DNA of 64,000 nt from DATMRF01 sp035566435 (GTDB lineage Bacteria > Verrucomicrobiota > Verrucomicrobiia > Limisphaerales > UBA8199): the NCBI GenBank assembly GCA_035566435.1, contig DATMRF010000143.1, positions 1 to 64,000 of the forward strand, in the 5' to 3' direction. The notes beneath the pieces were generated by a model that searched no databases, was not told the DNA's origin, and was given only the letters and a program-made list of their open reading frames with translations. A program made the position numbers and the translations under genes. Shown here piece by piece: positions 52,561-61,019 of the stretch; positions within the stretch are counted from its first letter, which is position 1; each line of letters opens with the position of its first letter.

Positions 52561-54909
52561 ATGATCCATTTCTCCAGCCTACGGGCCAGATTGGTCGGGA
52601 CGGTGTTCCTGGCGATCGCGCCGGCTTGGCTGGCAGCGTACCTCATTACAAGGGCAACCGGCACAGAGGCAGACCTGCCCTGGATGGCGGTGTCGGGAGG
52701 CGTCGGCTTGCTGGCATTGGCGGCCGCCTGGTTTGGGGGCGAGCGCTTCGTTCTGCGCCAGGTCCGCGGCCTGTATCGCGCTGCCCGGCAGTTGGCCGGG
52801 GGCGACCTGGCCAGCCGGACGGGGCTGCAGAAGGAACCCGGGGAGCTGGGCGAACTGGCGCGCACTTTCGACTCAATGGCCGCATCGCTCGAAGGCCGCA
52901 GCAAGGAGCGTGAGCAGTCCGAACAGACCCTGCTCACTCGTTCGTTGCAGCAAACGGTGGTAAGCGCGCTGGGCCAGTTCGCGCTGGTCAGCAACGATTT
53001 TGACGCCTTGCTCAACCAGGCAGTGATGCTGGCCGCCCAGACGCTCGAGGTGGAGTATTGCGCCTTGCTGGAGCTCCAGCCGGGCGGTCAAACCCTGCTG
53101 CTGCGCGCCGGGCTCGGCTGGAAAGCGGGCTCGGTGGGCCGCTGGCAGGAGCCCACCGACCCTCACACGCAGGCCGGCTTTACTCTCGCCGCGGGCGAAC
53201 CGATCGTGATCGAGCACCTGGCCAGCGACACGCGATTCCGCGCCCCGGCGCTGCTGAGCGACCACGGCGTCGTCAGCGGCATGACGGTCGCCGTCGCCGG
53301 GCAAGGCAAGGCCTTTGGCGTGCTGGGCGCCTACACGACACACCGGCGGGAATTTACACCGGATGAAATGCACTTCCTGTTGGCGGTGGCGACTGTTCTG
53401 GCGATGGCGGTGGCAAGAAAACGAGCCGAAGCCCTGATGGAAAAGCTCGCGGCTTTTGCCCAGCTCAACCCTAATCCCGCCATGGAGCTGACCGAGAGCG
53501 GAGCCTTGACTTACTTCAACGAAGCAGCGCAGCAACTCACGATCTCCGTAAGCCAGAAGCATCCAAGGGACATCTTGCCCCCAAACATCGAATCAATTGT
53601 CCGGACCTGCCTCACAAGCCAGAACCGGTTGAGCCTCGAAACCCAGAACGAGGGGCGCCACCTTTCGTGGTCCTTCAGCCCCGTGGCGGGCAGCCAGGTG
53701 GTTCACGCCTACGTCGAAGACATCACCGAACGCCTGAGTCTGGAAGCCCAGTTGCGCCAGTCCCAAAAGATGGAATCGGTTGGCCAGTTGGCGGCGGGCG
53801 TCGCTCATGACTTCAACAACATGCTCACCATTATCCAGGGCCATTCCGGGATGCTGCTGGCCAAAGCCGCCCAAAAAACCGAGCTGCTGGATTCCGCCCA
53901 GGCCATCTACTTCGCCGCCGAACGCGCTGCCAATCTCACCCGCCAGTTGCTCATGTTCAGCCGCAAGAACCTGATGCAACCAAAGCCGCTCGACTTGCGC
54001 GAAATCGTTTCCCACATGGGCAAAATGCTCCAGCGTCTCCTCGGCGAAACCATCACCCTCGAATTCCGTCCGCCGCCCAAACTTCCGCTGGTCCAAGCCG
54101 ACGTTGGCATGGTCGAACAGGTCATCATGAACCTAGCTGTCAACGCCCGCGACGCCATGCCCAAAGGGGGCACCCTGACCATCAGCACCAGTCCCGTCGG
54201 GACCAATGATTCTTACGTGCACAGCCATCCCGAGGCGCATGCAGGTTCCTTTGTCTGCTTGCGAGTCGCCGACACGGGCTCCGGGATGGACGCCTACACG
54301 ATGACGCGCATTTTCGAGCCGTTTTTCACCACCAAAGAAGTCGGCAAGGGCACCGGTCTTGGCCTGGCCACCGTCTATGGCATCATGAAGCAGCATGATG
54401 GATGGATTGATGTGTCGAGCGAGCCCGGAAAGGGCGCGACTTTCAGTGTCTTTTTTCCTGCCACGGGCGAATCGGCCGAGGCCAAACCCATCGACGCCGC
54501 TCCGAGCCTGGAGTTGCGGGGCGGCCAGGAAACTATTCTGATCGTGGAGGACGAACCGGTCCTGCGCGACATGGCACATGTCATCCTTGAGGAGTGCGGC
54601 TACAACATCCTCGAGGCCGCGTCCGGCCGTGAAGCTTTGGGAGTCTGGGAGCGCCACGGGGAAAGTATTGACCTCGTCGTAACTGATATGGTTATGCCGG
54701 AAGGGATTTCCGGGATGGACCTGGCCCAGAGGCTCCTCTCAGCCAACCCTAAGCTCAAGATCATCTTCGCCAGCGGCTACAGCATGGAGGACGTTGATAC
54801 CGCGTTCGTTCGCAAGGGCTGCGCGACCTTTTTGCAAAAACCTTACACGCACGTCACCCTGGCCAAGGCAGTGCGGGATTGCCTGGACACGGCACCGACG
54901 ACGGGCTAG
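52561..54909 (+). CDS. Hybrid sensor histidine kinase (HAMP-GAF-PAS-HisKA-HATPase-REC)
   Basis: A 782-residue signalling protein. Two membrane helices lie at about 10-55, followed by a HAMP-like linker (LYRAARQLAGGDLASRTG), a GAF domain (about 130-285), a PAS-like domain (about 300-395), a HisKA helix with GVAHDFNNMLTIIQGH and phospho-acceptor His416, an ATPase domain (NLAVNARDAMPKGGTL, ADTGSGMD, FEPFFTTKEVGKGTGLGL), and a C-terminal receiver with Asp709 (VVTDMVMPEG). The HDFNN form is typical of kinases that pass phosphate to a receiver in the same chain. No DNA-binding response regulator is nearby, so its output is unknown. The start at 52561 is favoured over 52468 by the short N-terminus before the first helix. 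Confidence 0.93.
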   Translation: MIHFSSLRARLVGTVFLAIAPAWLAAYLITRATGTEADLPWMAVSGGVGLLALAAAWFGGERFVLRQVRGLYRAARQLAGGDLASRTGLQKEPGELGELARTFDSMAASLEGRSKEREQSEQTLLTRSLQQTVVSALGQFALVSNDFDALLNQAVMLAAQTLEVEYCALLELQPGGQTLLLRAGLGWKAGSVGRWQEPTDPHTQAGFTLAAGEPIVIEHLASDTRFRAPALLSDHGVVSGMTVAVAGQGKAFGVLGAYTTHRREFTPDEMHFLLAVATVLAMAVARKRAEALMEKLAAFAQLNPNPAMELTESGALTYFNEAAQQLTISVSQKHPRDILPPNIESIVRTCLTSQNRLSLETQNEGRHLSWSFSPVAGSQVVHAYVEDITERLSLEAQLRQSQKMESVGQLAAGVAHDFNNMLTIIQGHSGMLLAKAAQKTELLDSAQAIYFAAERAANLTRQLLMFSRKNLMQPKPLDLREIVSHMGKMLQRLLGETITLEFRPPPKLPLVQADVGMVEQVIMNLAVNARDAMPKGGTLTISTSPVGTNDSYVHSHPEAHAGSFVCLRVADTGSGMDAYTMTRIFEPFFTTKEVGKGTGLGLATVYGIMKQHDGWIDVSSEPGKGATFSVFFPATGESAEAKPIDAAPSLELRGGQETILIVEDEPVLRDMAHVILEECGYNILEAASGREALGVWERHGESIDLVVTDMVMPEGISGMDLAQRLLSANPKLKIIFASGYSMEDVDTAFVRKGCATFLQKPYTHVTLAKAVRDCLDTAPTTG

Positions 54910-54951
54910 CCGACGGGTACGAAGGTACGGCGCGCCGAACTGAACCGGGCC

Positions 54952-55014
54952 GGGGACGGCCACGTCCCTGAGGAAAGTTGATGGAGCCCAGGGCACGGGG
55001 ACGTGGCCGTCCCC
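54952..55014. terminator. Long inverted repeat between convergent genes
   Basis: Perfect 17-base arms, GGGGACGGCCACGTCCC at 54952-54968 and its complement at 54998-55014, enclose 29 bases. It sits between the stops of the kinase (plus) and proS (minus), where a two-way transcription end is expected. There is no T-run, so the mechanism is uncertain; a dispersed repeat is the alternative. Confidence 0.55.
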
Positions 55015-55020
55015 GCCCCG

Positions 55021-56781
55021 CTAACCCTCGGCACGGCTCAATTCGAGAACCTTGGCGACCGCTTCCTCTGCCTTGACGGGCAGCATCGCGCCGCCGCGTG
55101 GTTTGATTTCCACCTCGCCTTTGGCCAAGGACTTTTCACCGATGCCAATGCGAATCGGGAAGCCGACGAGTTCGGAATCCTTGAACTTCACCCCGGGCCG
55201 GTCGTTCCGGTCGTCGAGGATGACATCGACTCCCTGCGCAGTGAGTTCTGCGTAAATTCTCTCAGCGCGCTTCATGACTTCACTTTCGGGCGCGACGTTG
55301 AGGGGCGTAATACAGACGGTGTGCGGCGCGACGCTGATGGGCCAGATGATACCGTTCTCGTCATGGCTCTGCTCGATGACGGCCTGCAGAGTGCGAGTGA
55401 CACCGATGCCGTAGCAGCCCATGATCGCGGGCTGTTGCTTGCCGGATTCGTCGAGGAAAAGCGCATTGAGAGCCAGGCTGTATTTGGTGCCGAGTTTGAA
55501 CACGTGACCGACCTCGATGGCCCGCCGGATTTTGAGCGGCTGGCCGCATTTCTGACAAGGCTCGCCGGACTGCACCAGGCGCAGGTCCGCCCAGTGCCGG
55601 ACCGCGATGTCCCGGCCGATGGCCACTTGCCGCAAATGGAACCCGTCTTCATTGGCGCCCGTCGTCATGTTTGCTGCGCCGCGCATGCGTTCGTCCGCGT
55701 AGATGGGAATCTCTGCAGCCGGCCCGCGAAGTGTCTGCGTTACGGCGCCGAGGCTGCCTGGCAGGGCTCCAAGCATCGTGAAGGTCACCATGTCTGCCGG
55801 GTTCCTCACGTCAGCAGGGCGAATTTGCGCGGTACCAAGCGCGCCAGCCAGTTTGGCTTCGTTCAACTGGTCGTCGCCGCGCATCAGGATGAGCGCCGGT
55901 TTGCTCTCGACGACGTACACGAGCGTCTTGATCTGCCGCTCCGCAGGAACGTTGTGAGGGGCCTTGCTCAGAGCCTCGATGGTCACAACGCCAGGGGTGG
56001 CAAACTTCTCCAGCGTTTGGGCTTGTTGGACGGCAGCAACCAACGGCTCAGGTTGCGCATGCGGAGCGCTCGTAGCTTTTTCGACGTTCGCGGCGTAACC
56101 ACAAGACTCACAATAGGCCACCTCGTTCTCGCCGGTTTCGGCCGGGACCATGAATTCGTGCGAGAATTTGCCGCCCATGACGCCGGTGTCGGCTTCCACC
56201 GCGATGGTCTTGAGGCCGCAACGCTGGAAAATCCTGGCGTAGGCGTCGTACATCTTTCGGTAGCTGGCCTGCGCGGCCTCGTCGGTGGCGTCAAAGCTGT
56301 AGGCGTCCTTCATGACGAACTCTTTAGCGCGCATCAAGCCGAAGCGCGGGCGAATCTCATCACGGAATTTGGTTTGTATTTGGTAGAAGTTCTTCGGCAT
56401 CTGGCGGTACGAGCTGATCTCACCCGCCACGAGCGTCGTGATGACCTCCTCGTGCGTTGGCCCGAGCACCCATTCTTTTTTCGCGCGGTCCCGGACTTTG
56501 AACAGCACGTCCTTGGCCGTCTCATACCGGCCGCTCTGTTGCCAGATCTCGGGCGGCTGCAAGGCGGGCATCAGGACTTCCAGCGCCCCGGCCCGGTTCA
56601 TTTCTTCACGGACGATTTGCTCGACTTTGCGCAGTGCACGGAGCCCGAGCGGCAGAAAGGTGTAAAGCCCGCCGGTAAGCTTGCGAACCAGTCCGGCGCG
56701 CAACAGCAGCTTGTGCGAGACAATCTCCGCCTCGGCGGGAATCTCCTTCAAAGTCGGAATCAATGTCTGTGACCAGCGCAT
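55021..56781 (-). CDS. proS: Prolyl-tRNA synthetase, bacterial type with editing domain
   Basis: Charges tRNA-Pro with proline. The 586-residue class II enzyme is of the bacterial type. Motif 1 and 2 regions lie at about 40-160 (TGGLYTFLPLGLRALRKVEQ, VLGPTHEEVITTLV, KFRDEIRPRFGLMRAKEFVM). The YbaK-like INS editing domain lies at about 225-395. Motif 3 is near 452 (MGCYGIGVTRTL), and the anticodon-binding domain ends the chain. Length and order match typical bacterial ProRS. It lies 48 bases downstream of the FAH-family gene. Confidence 0.97.
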   Translation of the reverse strand: MRWSQTLIPTLKEIPAEAEIVSHKLLLRAGLVRKLTGGLYTFLPLGLRALRKVEQIVREEMNRAGALEVLMPALQPPEIWQQSGRYETAKDVLFKVRDRAKKEWVLGPTHEEVITTLVAGEISSYRQMPKNFYQIQTKFRDEIRPRFGLMRAKEFVMKDAYSFDATDEAAQASYRKMYDAYARIFQRCGLKTIAVEADTGVMGGKFSHEFMVPAETGENEVAYCESCGYAANVEKATSAPHAQPEPLVAAVQQAQTLEKFATPGVVTIEALSKAPHNVPAERQIKTLVYVVESKPALILMRGDDQLNEAKLAGALGTAQIRPADVRNPADMVTFTMLGALPGSLGAVTQTLRGPAAEIPIYADERMRGAANMTTGANEDGFHLRQVAIGRDIAVRHWADLRLVQSGEPCQKCGQPLKIRRAIEVGHVFKLGTKYSLALNALFLDESGKQQPAIMGCYGIGVTRTLQAVIEQSHDENGIIWPISVAPHTVCITPLNVAPESEVMKRAERIYAELTAQGVDVILDDRNDRPGVKFKDSELVGFPIRIGIGEKSLAKGEVEIKPRGGAMLPVKAEEAVAKVLELSRAEG

Positions 56782-56829
56782 AAGAGGGGCGAAGTGTGCA
56801 GAGGGAGGCAGGAAAAGGGAAGTGCGAAG

Positions 56830-57585
56830 TCACCTCACCGTATTCACCAGGGGCGCCAGTCCCTGTATCCGCACTTCCAGTCGGTCGCCGGAATCGATCG
56901 GCCCCACGCCGCTGGGTGTGCCGGTCAGGATAATATCTCCCGGCAGCAAGGTCATGTTGGTCGAGATGAAGCTGACGAGCTGGAAGCAGTTGAAAATGAG
57001 CTGGCTGGTGTTCGAGTTCTGGCGCAACTGGCCGTTTTGGAAGAGCTGAATGCTCAGGTCGTGCGGGTCGATCTTCGTCTCAATATACGGTCCCAGCGGC
57101 GTGAAGGTGTCGAAAGACTTGGCGCGCGTCCACTGGCTTTCGGCGTTTTGGATGGTGCGGTCGCTGATGTCCTGCGCGGCGGTGTAGCCGAGGATGTAGC
57201 GCGCCGCAGCCGCCGGGGTGACGTTGCGCACCCGTCGCCCAATCACGATGGCCAGCTCAGCTTCGAAGTCAGTGCGATGGTTCGCAAAAGGAACTTCGAT
57301 TTTGCCGCCGTCCGGCAGCAACGAGGTAGTCGCCTTGATCCAAAACAACGGTTCCTTCGGGAGCGGCTTGTTGCTTTCGCGCGCATGGTCCGCGTAATTG
57401 AGCCCCACAGCGATGATCTTGGAAGGCGCAACCGGCGTCAGCGTGCGCAGGCCTTTGAGCCTGCTCGCTTTCTTTTCGAAGGAAGGCGAGCCGAACACGT
57501 CGCCGCGAAGACGGAAAAGCTCACCGTCCACGACTTTGGCGTAAAAGATCTCATCGCCCTTCTGAAATCGACCAATGGCTGCCAT
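56830..57585 (-). CDS. Fumarylacetoacetate hydrolase (FAH) family protein
   Basis: A 251-residue FAH-fold enzyme. It carries IIAVGLNYADHARESN near residue 60, the metal-binding segment DFEAELAIVIGRR with its paired Glu, and AAQDISDRTIQ, then LLPGDIILTGTPSGVGP near the end. The family hydrolyses or decarboxylates beta-diketo acids and includes oxaloacetate decarboxylases and acylpyruvases; the substrate here is unknown. The start at 57585 (MAAIGRF) is the usual N-terminus; the upstream ATG adds seven residues. It is the first gene of a likely two-gene unit with proS. Confidence 0.9.
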   Translation of the reverse strand: MAAIGRFQKGDEIFYAKVVDGELFRLRGDVFGSPSFEKKASRLKGLRTLTPVAPSKIIAVGLNYADHARESNKPLPKEPLFWIKATTSLLPDGGKIEVPFANHRTDFEAELAIVIGRRVRNVTPAAAARYILGYTAAQDISDRTIQNAESQWTRAKSFDTFTPLGPYIETKIDPHDLSIQLFQNGQLRQNSNTSQLIFNCFQLVSFISTNMTLLPGDIILTGTPSGVGPIDSGDRLEVRIQGLAPLVNTVR

Positions 57586-57673
57586 AGCGCGTCTGATCTG
57601 TAGCAAACCGCTCGACCGCCTCGCAAGGCGAAAGCGACACAGGGCGGAAGACCGGAGTGACGGCCCGGCCGGG

Positions 57674-57733
57674 GCGCACGATTCCGATTGTGCGCTCGGT
57701 TTCAGCGTTCAGGCGCACGATTGGAAGCGTGCG
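57674..57733. repeat. Pair of REP-like palindromes
   Basis: Two palindromes lie in the divergent gap between the FAH gene and the amylase gene: GCGCACGATTCCGATTGTGCGC-type at 57674-57695 and GCGCACGATTGGAAGCGTGCG-type at 57714-57733. They share the arm GCGCACGATT. The second has the TTGGAAG centre seen near 13540. Confidence 0.6.
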
Positions 57734-57818
57734 TCCCTCGAAACTGACCCGGCAGGATGCGTGGAAAGAGTTTGACTAAAGGCCGCAGCTCGCGCCTTAA
57801 TCTCTCACGGCGCAAAAA

Positions 57819-59225
57819 ATGTACCAGCTTATGAATCGAGCATCCGGTTTGGTCCGCACTGTAAGGTCGGCAGTGTCCCTGGTGCTCGGCCTGCTCTTCG
57901 GCTCCGCGTCCGCACCCGCGGGTGATCTCTCCCGCCAGACCGCGCGAGCCGTGCCTGCGTGGCTGCGCGAGGGCGTGATCTACGAGGTGTTTCCGCGGAA
58001 TTTCTCGCCCGAAGGAAACTTCAACGGCGTCACGGCTCGCCTGGATGAGTTAAAAGACCTGGGCGTGAACATCCTCTGGCTCATGCCCATCCATCCCATC
58101 GGCGAAAAGATGCGCAAAGGCACGCTCGGCAGCCCATATGCCGTCAAGGATTATTACGCCATCAACCCCGATTACGGCACCGAAGCGGACCTGAAAAGGC
58201 TGGTCACCGAGGCTCATAAACGCGGGCTGAAGGTCATCATTGATATCGTCGCCAACCACACCGCCTGGGACAGCGTGATGATGGAGCACCCGGAGTTCTA
58301 TAAGCAGGACGCTGCCGGCAAGATCATACCGCCGGTGCCCGAATGGACCGATGTGGCCGGGTTGAACTATGACAACCCCCGGTTGCGCGAATATATGCTC
58401 ACGATGCTCAAGCATTGGATCGATCCCGCGACGTTCGATCTCGACGGCTTTCGCTGCGATGTCGCTTCCATGGTGCCGACCAGCTTCTGGGAACAGGCGC
58501 GCGCCGAACTCACCAAGGTCAAACCCGATATCATGCTGCTCGCCGAAGCCAGCAAGCCTGAGCTCCTGCTCAAGGCCTTCGACGCGGATTATTCCTGGCC
58601 GCTGCACGGCGCGCTGAATGATGTGCTGCTCAAGGGCAAGCCGGCCTCGGAAATCCGGCGCTCGTGGGAAGAGAGCTTGCAACAATTCCCAAGAGAGTCA
58701 TTTCACATGCGGATTTCGGACAATCACGACGAAGCCCGCGCCGTCACCCGATTTGGCCTCAGAGGAGCTTTGGCCGCCTCGGCCCTGATGTTCACCCTCG
58801 ATGGCGTGCCCCTGCTCTACAATGGCATGGAGGTGGGCGACGCCACCGAGTCGGGCGACCCGGCGTTGTTCGAGAAGCTCCCGGTCTTCTGGCATCCCAA
58901 AGACCGGCCGCCGCTGCGCCAGATTTATCGCGACCTGATCAATCTACGCAAAACCTACGGCGCCTTCCGCAATGACCGCGTGGCATGGCTGCGCAATTCC
59001 GATGAGGCGAATCTGGTTACTTTGATGCGGTTGGATAGCAAGGATGAATTCGTAGTCGCGATCAATTTTTCCAACCGGCCGCTGGTCGGCTCGGTCGAAG
59101 TGATGCACGACCAGGAGTTCAAACCGGTGAAGCTCTCGGGGATGCCCGAAGCCCCGCCCGCCGGGCTGCCGCTGTTCAAGCTGAACGGCTTTGAGTGGCG
59201 CATTTATCACCGCACGCTTCCGTAA
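57819..59225 (+). CDS. Secreted alpha-amylase family GH13 enzyme
   Basis: A 468-residue GH13 enzyme with a signal peptide (about 1-36). Catalytic-barrel motifs are in order: DIVANHT (region I), DLDGFRCDVAS with nucleophile Asp214, MLLAEASKPE with acid Glu243, and SDNHDEAR with Asp301. A short beta domain closes the chain. It would hydrolyse alpha-1,4-glucans or malto-oligosaccharides in the periplasm or outside. The nearby MFS transporter and GH77 enzyme make an alpha-glucan utilisation set. Start at 57819 or at the ATG four codons later. Confidence 0.92.
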   Translation: MYQLMNRASGLVRTVRSAVSLVLGLLFGSASAPAGDLSRQTARAVPAWLREGVIYEVFPRNFSPEGNFNGVTARLDELKDLGVNILWLMPIHPIGEKMRKGTLGSPYAVKDYYAINPDYGTEADLKRLVTEAHKRGLKVIIDIVANHTAWDSVMMEHPEFYKQDAAGKIIPPVPEWTDVAGLNYDNPRLREYMLTMLKHWIDPATFDLDGFRCDVASMVPTSFWEQARAELTKVKPDIMLLAEASKPELLLKAFDADYSWPLHGALNDVLLKGKPASEIRRSWEESLQQFPRESFHMRISDNHDEARAVTRFGLRGALAASALMFTLDGVPLLYNGMEVGDATESGDPALFEKLPVFWHPKDRPPLRQIYRDLINLRKTYGAFRNDRVAWLRNSDEANLVTLMRLDSKDEFVVAINFSNRPLVGSVEVMHDQEFKPVKLSGMPEAPPAGLPLFKLNGFEWRIYHRTLP

Positions 59226-59344
59226 GATTCATCCTCCTCCTCTTTCTCACCCTCGTCCTCAATGTTCGAGACTCACTTTCCAGGACGAGCTGGACGCTGT
59301 TGCCGTTCCAAAGCCGGAGACCGGCGCGCGAGCCAATTGCCTCC

Positions 59345-60838
59345 TCAAGCGGCTTTTTCGACCGCCAAGCGTGCCTCTTCACCGCCGCTCGGCGCAGGTG
59401 AAATCGTTGCCGTAGAGTCCTTCACCCGCATCGTCAGGCCCGCAGCGACCAGCATGGACGCCCCGCCGAGCATGACCACTTTCACAGGGCTGTTCCCGAA
59501 AAGGTCTTTCACCACCGGCTCCAGCGCAATCGAAGCGAGGATTTCAGGGATGACGATGAAGAAATTGAAGATGCCCATGTAAACGCCCATGCGGTGGGCC
59601 GGCAAAGCGCTAGAGAGCATCGCATACGGCATCGCCAGGATCGAGGCCCATGCGATGCCAACGCCCAACATCGTGCATTGCCATAGGATTCTGTCATGGA
59701 TGAGCCCAGTACTTAGCAAGCTCAGTCCTCCGGCGAGCAGCGCGAGCGCGTGAACCGCGCGGCGGCTGGTCACCTTCGCGACCTGCGGCAAGGCAAAAGC
59801 GACGAAAAAACAGACGATTGAGTACCATTTGAACGTATCACCCCCGAAAATGGTTCCCTGATCGAAAGCAGGCGATTTCGGATCCACGGCGCCAAAGATT
59901 TGTTGTGCGGTTGCCAGACCAAAAAACATCCACATGCAGAATAATCCCAGCCAGGTGAAAAACTGCACCAGCGCAAGCTGTTTCATCGTCGCCGGCATCT
60001 CGCGAATCGCCGAAGAGACCTCTGGCCCGCTTAGCACGGCGCCAATGGCCGCACCAATGGCTCCTCCTGCCAGGACGTGCCAGAGGGTCAGGTGATGGTC
60101 CACCAGAGCACCGCGAGTCGCGCCTAACAAGGCGCCGGCAGTTGCGCCGATGAGGAGAAAGATTGGCTGGACCTGAAAACCCAGGTGTTCGCGTTTTCGC
60201 TTTTGGAATGCCTCCACATCCTCCGGCGGATATTCCCGGGAAACGAGCACGGTCCAAATGACCGCCAGCAGGAACACCCCGGCACCGAGCTTAAACGCAT
60301 ACAGCACGGCCAGCGGCACGCCGTTGGAGGCGTTGCCCGTCACTCCAAACTGCCCCAGCAACGCTGGCAACGCGTTGGCTACCGCGGCGCCGATGCCGAT
60401 AAAAAAGCTTTGCATCACGAAACCCACGGTGCGTTGTTCGTCCGACAGCTTGTCCGCGACGAACGCCCGGAACGGTTCCATGCTGATATTGATGGAGGCG
60501 TCGAGCACCCACAGCATGGTCGCCGCGGCCCACAACGCGGGCGCGTCCGGCATAAAGAAAAGGGCAACGCTCGAAAGAATCGCCCCGGTGGTGAAATACG
60601 GCCGGCGCCGCCCGAGCCAGCACCACGTGCGGTCGCTCATCGAGCCAATAATCGGCTGCACCAACAAGCCCGTGATGGGGCCGGCAAGCCACAGAATAGG
60701 GATTTTGGAGGGGTCTGCGCCAAGCTTGGCGTAGATGGCGCTCATGTTGGCAAGCTGCAAACCCCAGCCGAATTGGATGCCCATGAACCCGAAACTCATG
60801 TTCCAGATCTGCCAGAAGCTTAAGCGAGGTTTTTGCAT
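59345..60838 (-). CDS. MFS sugar transporter, SLC45/sucrose-maltose type
   Basis: A 497-residue transporter with about twelve helices. Signatures are the N-terminal FWQIWNMSFGFMGIQFGWGL and SDRTWCWLGRRRPYF between helices 2 and 3, the pattern of SLC45/GPH-related sugar:proton symporters. A long loop with REYPPEDVEAFQKRKRE and a second segment rich in Gly/Ala helices follow. It converges on the amylase gene and is divergent from the 4-alpha-glucanotransferase gene, so import of maltose or malto-oligosaccharides is the likely role. Confidence 0.88.
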   Translation of the reverse strand: MQKPRLSFWQIWNMSFGFMGIQFGWGLQLANMSAIYAKLGADPSKIPILWLAGPITGLLVQPIIGSMSDRTWCWLGRRRPYFTTGAILSSVALFFMPDAPALWAAATMLWVLDASINISMEPFRAFVADKLSDEQRTVGFVMQSFFIGIGAAVANALPALLGQFGVTGNASNGVPLAVLYAFKLGAGVFLLAVIWTVLVSREYPPEDVEAFQKRKREHLGFQVQPIFLLIGATAGALLGATRGALVDHHLTLWHVLAGGAIGAAIGAVLSGPEVSSAIREMPATMKQLALVQFFTWLGLFCMWMFFGLATAQQIFGAVDPKSPAFDQGTIFGGDTFKWYSIVCFFVAFALPQVAKVTSRRAVHALALLAGGLSLLSTGLIHDRILWQCTMLGVGIAWASILAMPYAMLSSALPAHRMGVYMGIFNFFIVIPEILASIALEPVVKDLFGNSPVKVVMLGGASMLVAAGLTMRVKDSTATISPAPSGGEEARLAVEKAA

Positions 60839-61019
60839 AGCGGCTGCTCGAAACCAACTGCATCACTGTTTGCCAGGTGGCGCAAGCCTATTCACTGGCA
60901 ACTCTCCTCTCGCCTGATTAACTTTCACCCATGTCGAGCCTAATCGTCCGGCCTCACTGCCAGTGGCTACAATCTGCCAACTGTTGGCCGTTCCCAGTGA
61001 ATGCAAACCCGGCGAGTTC

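Noticed and set aside
55003..56772. 589-codon open frame on the plus strand opposite proS
   Set aside because: It is fully antisense to the highly conserved proS gene, has atypical composition with many His/Arg/Gly, and arises from high-GC codon use on the other strand.
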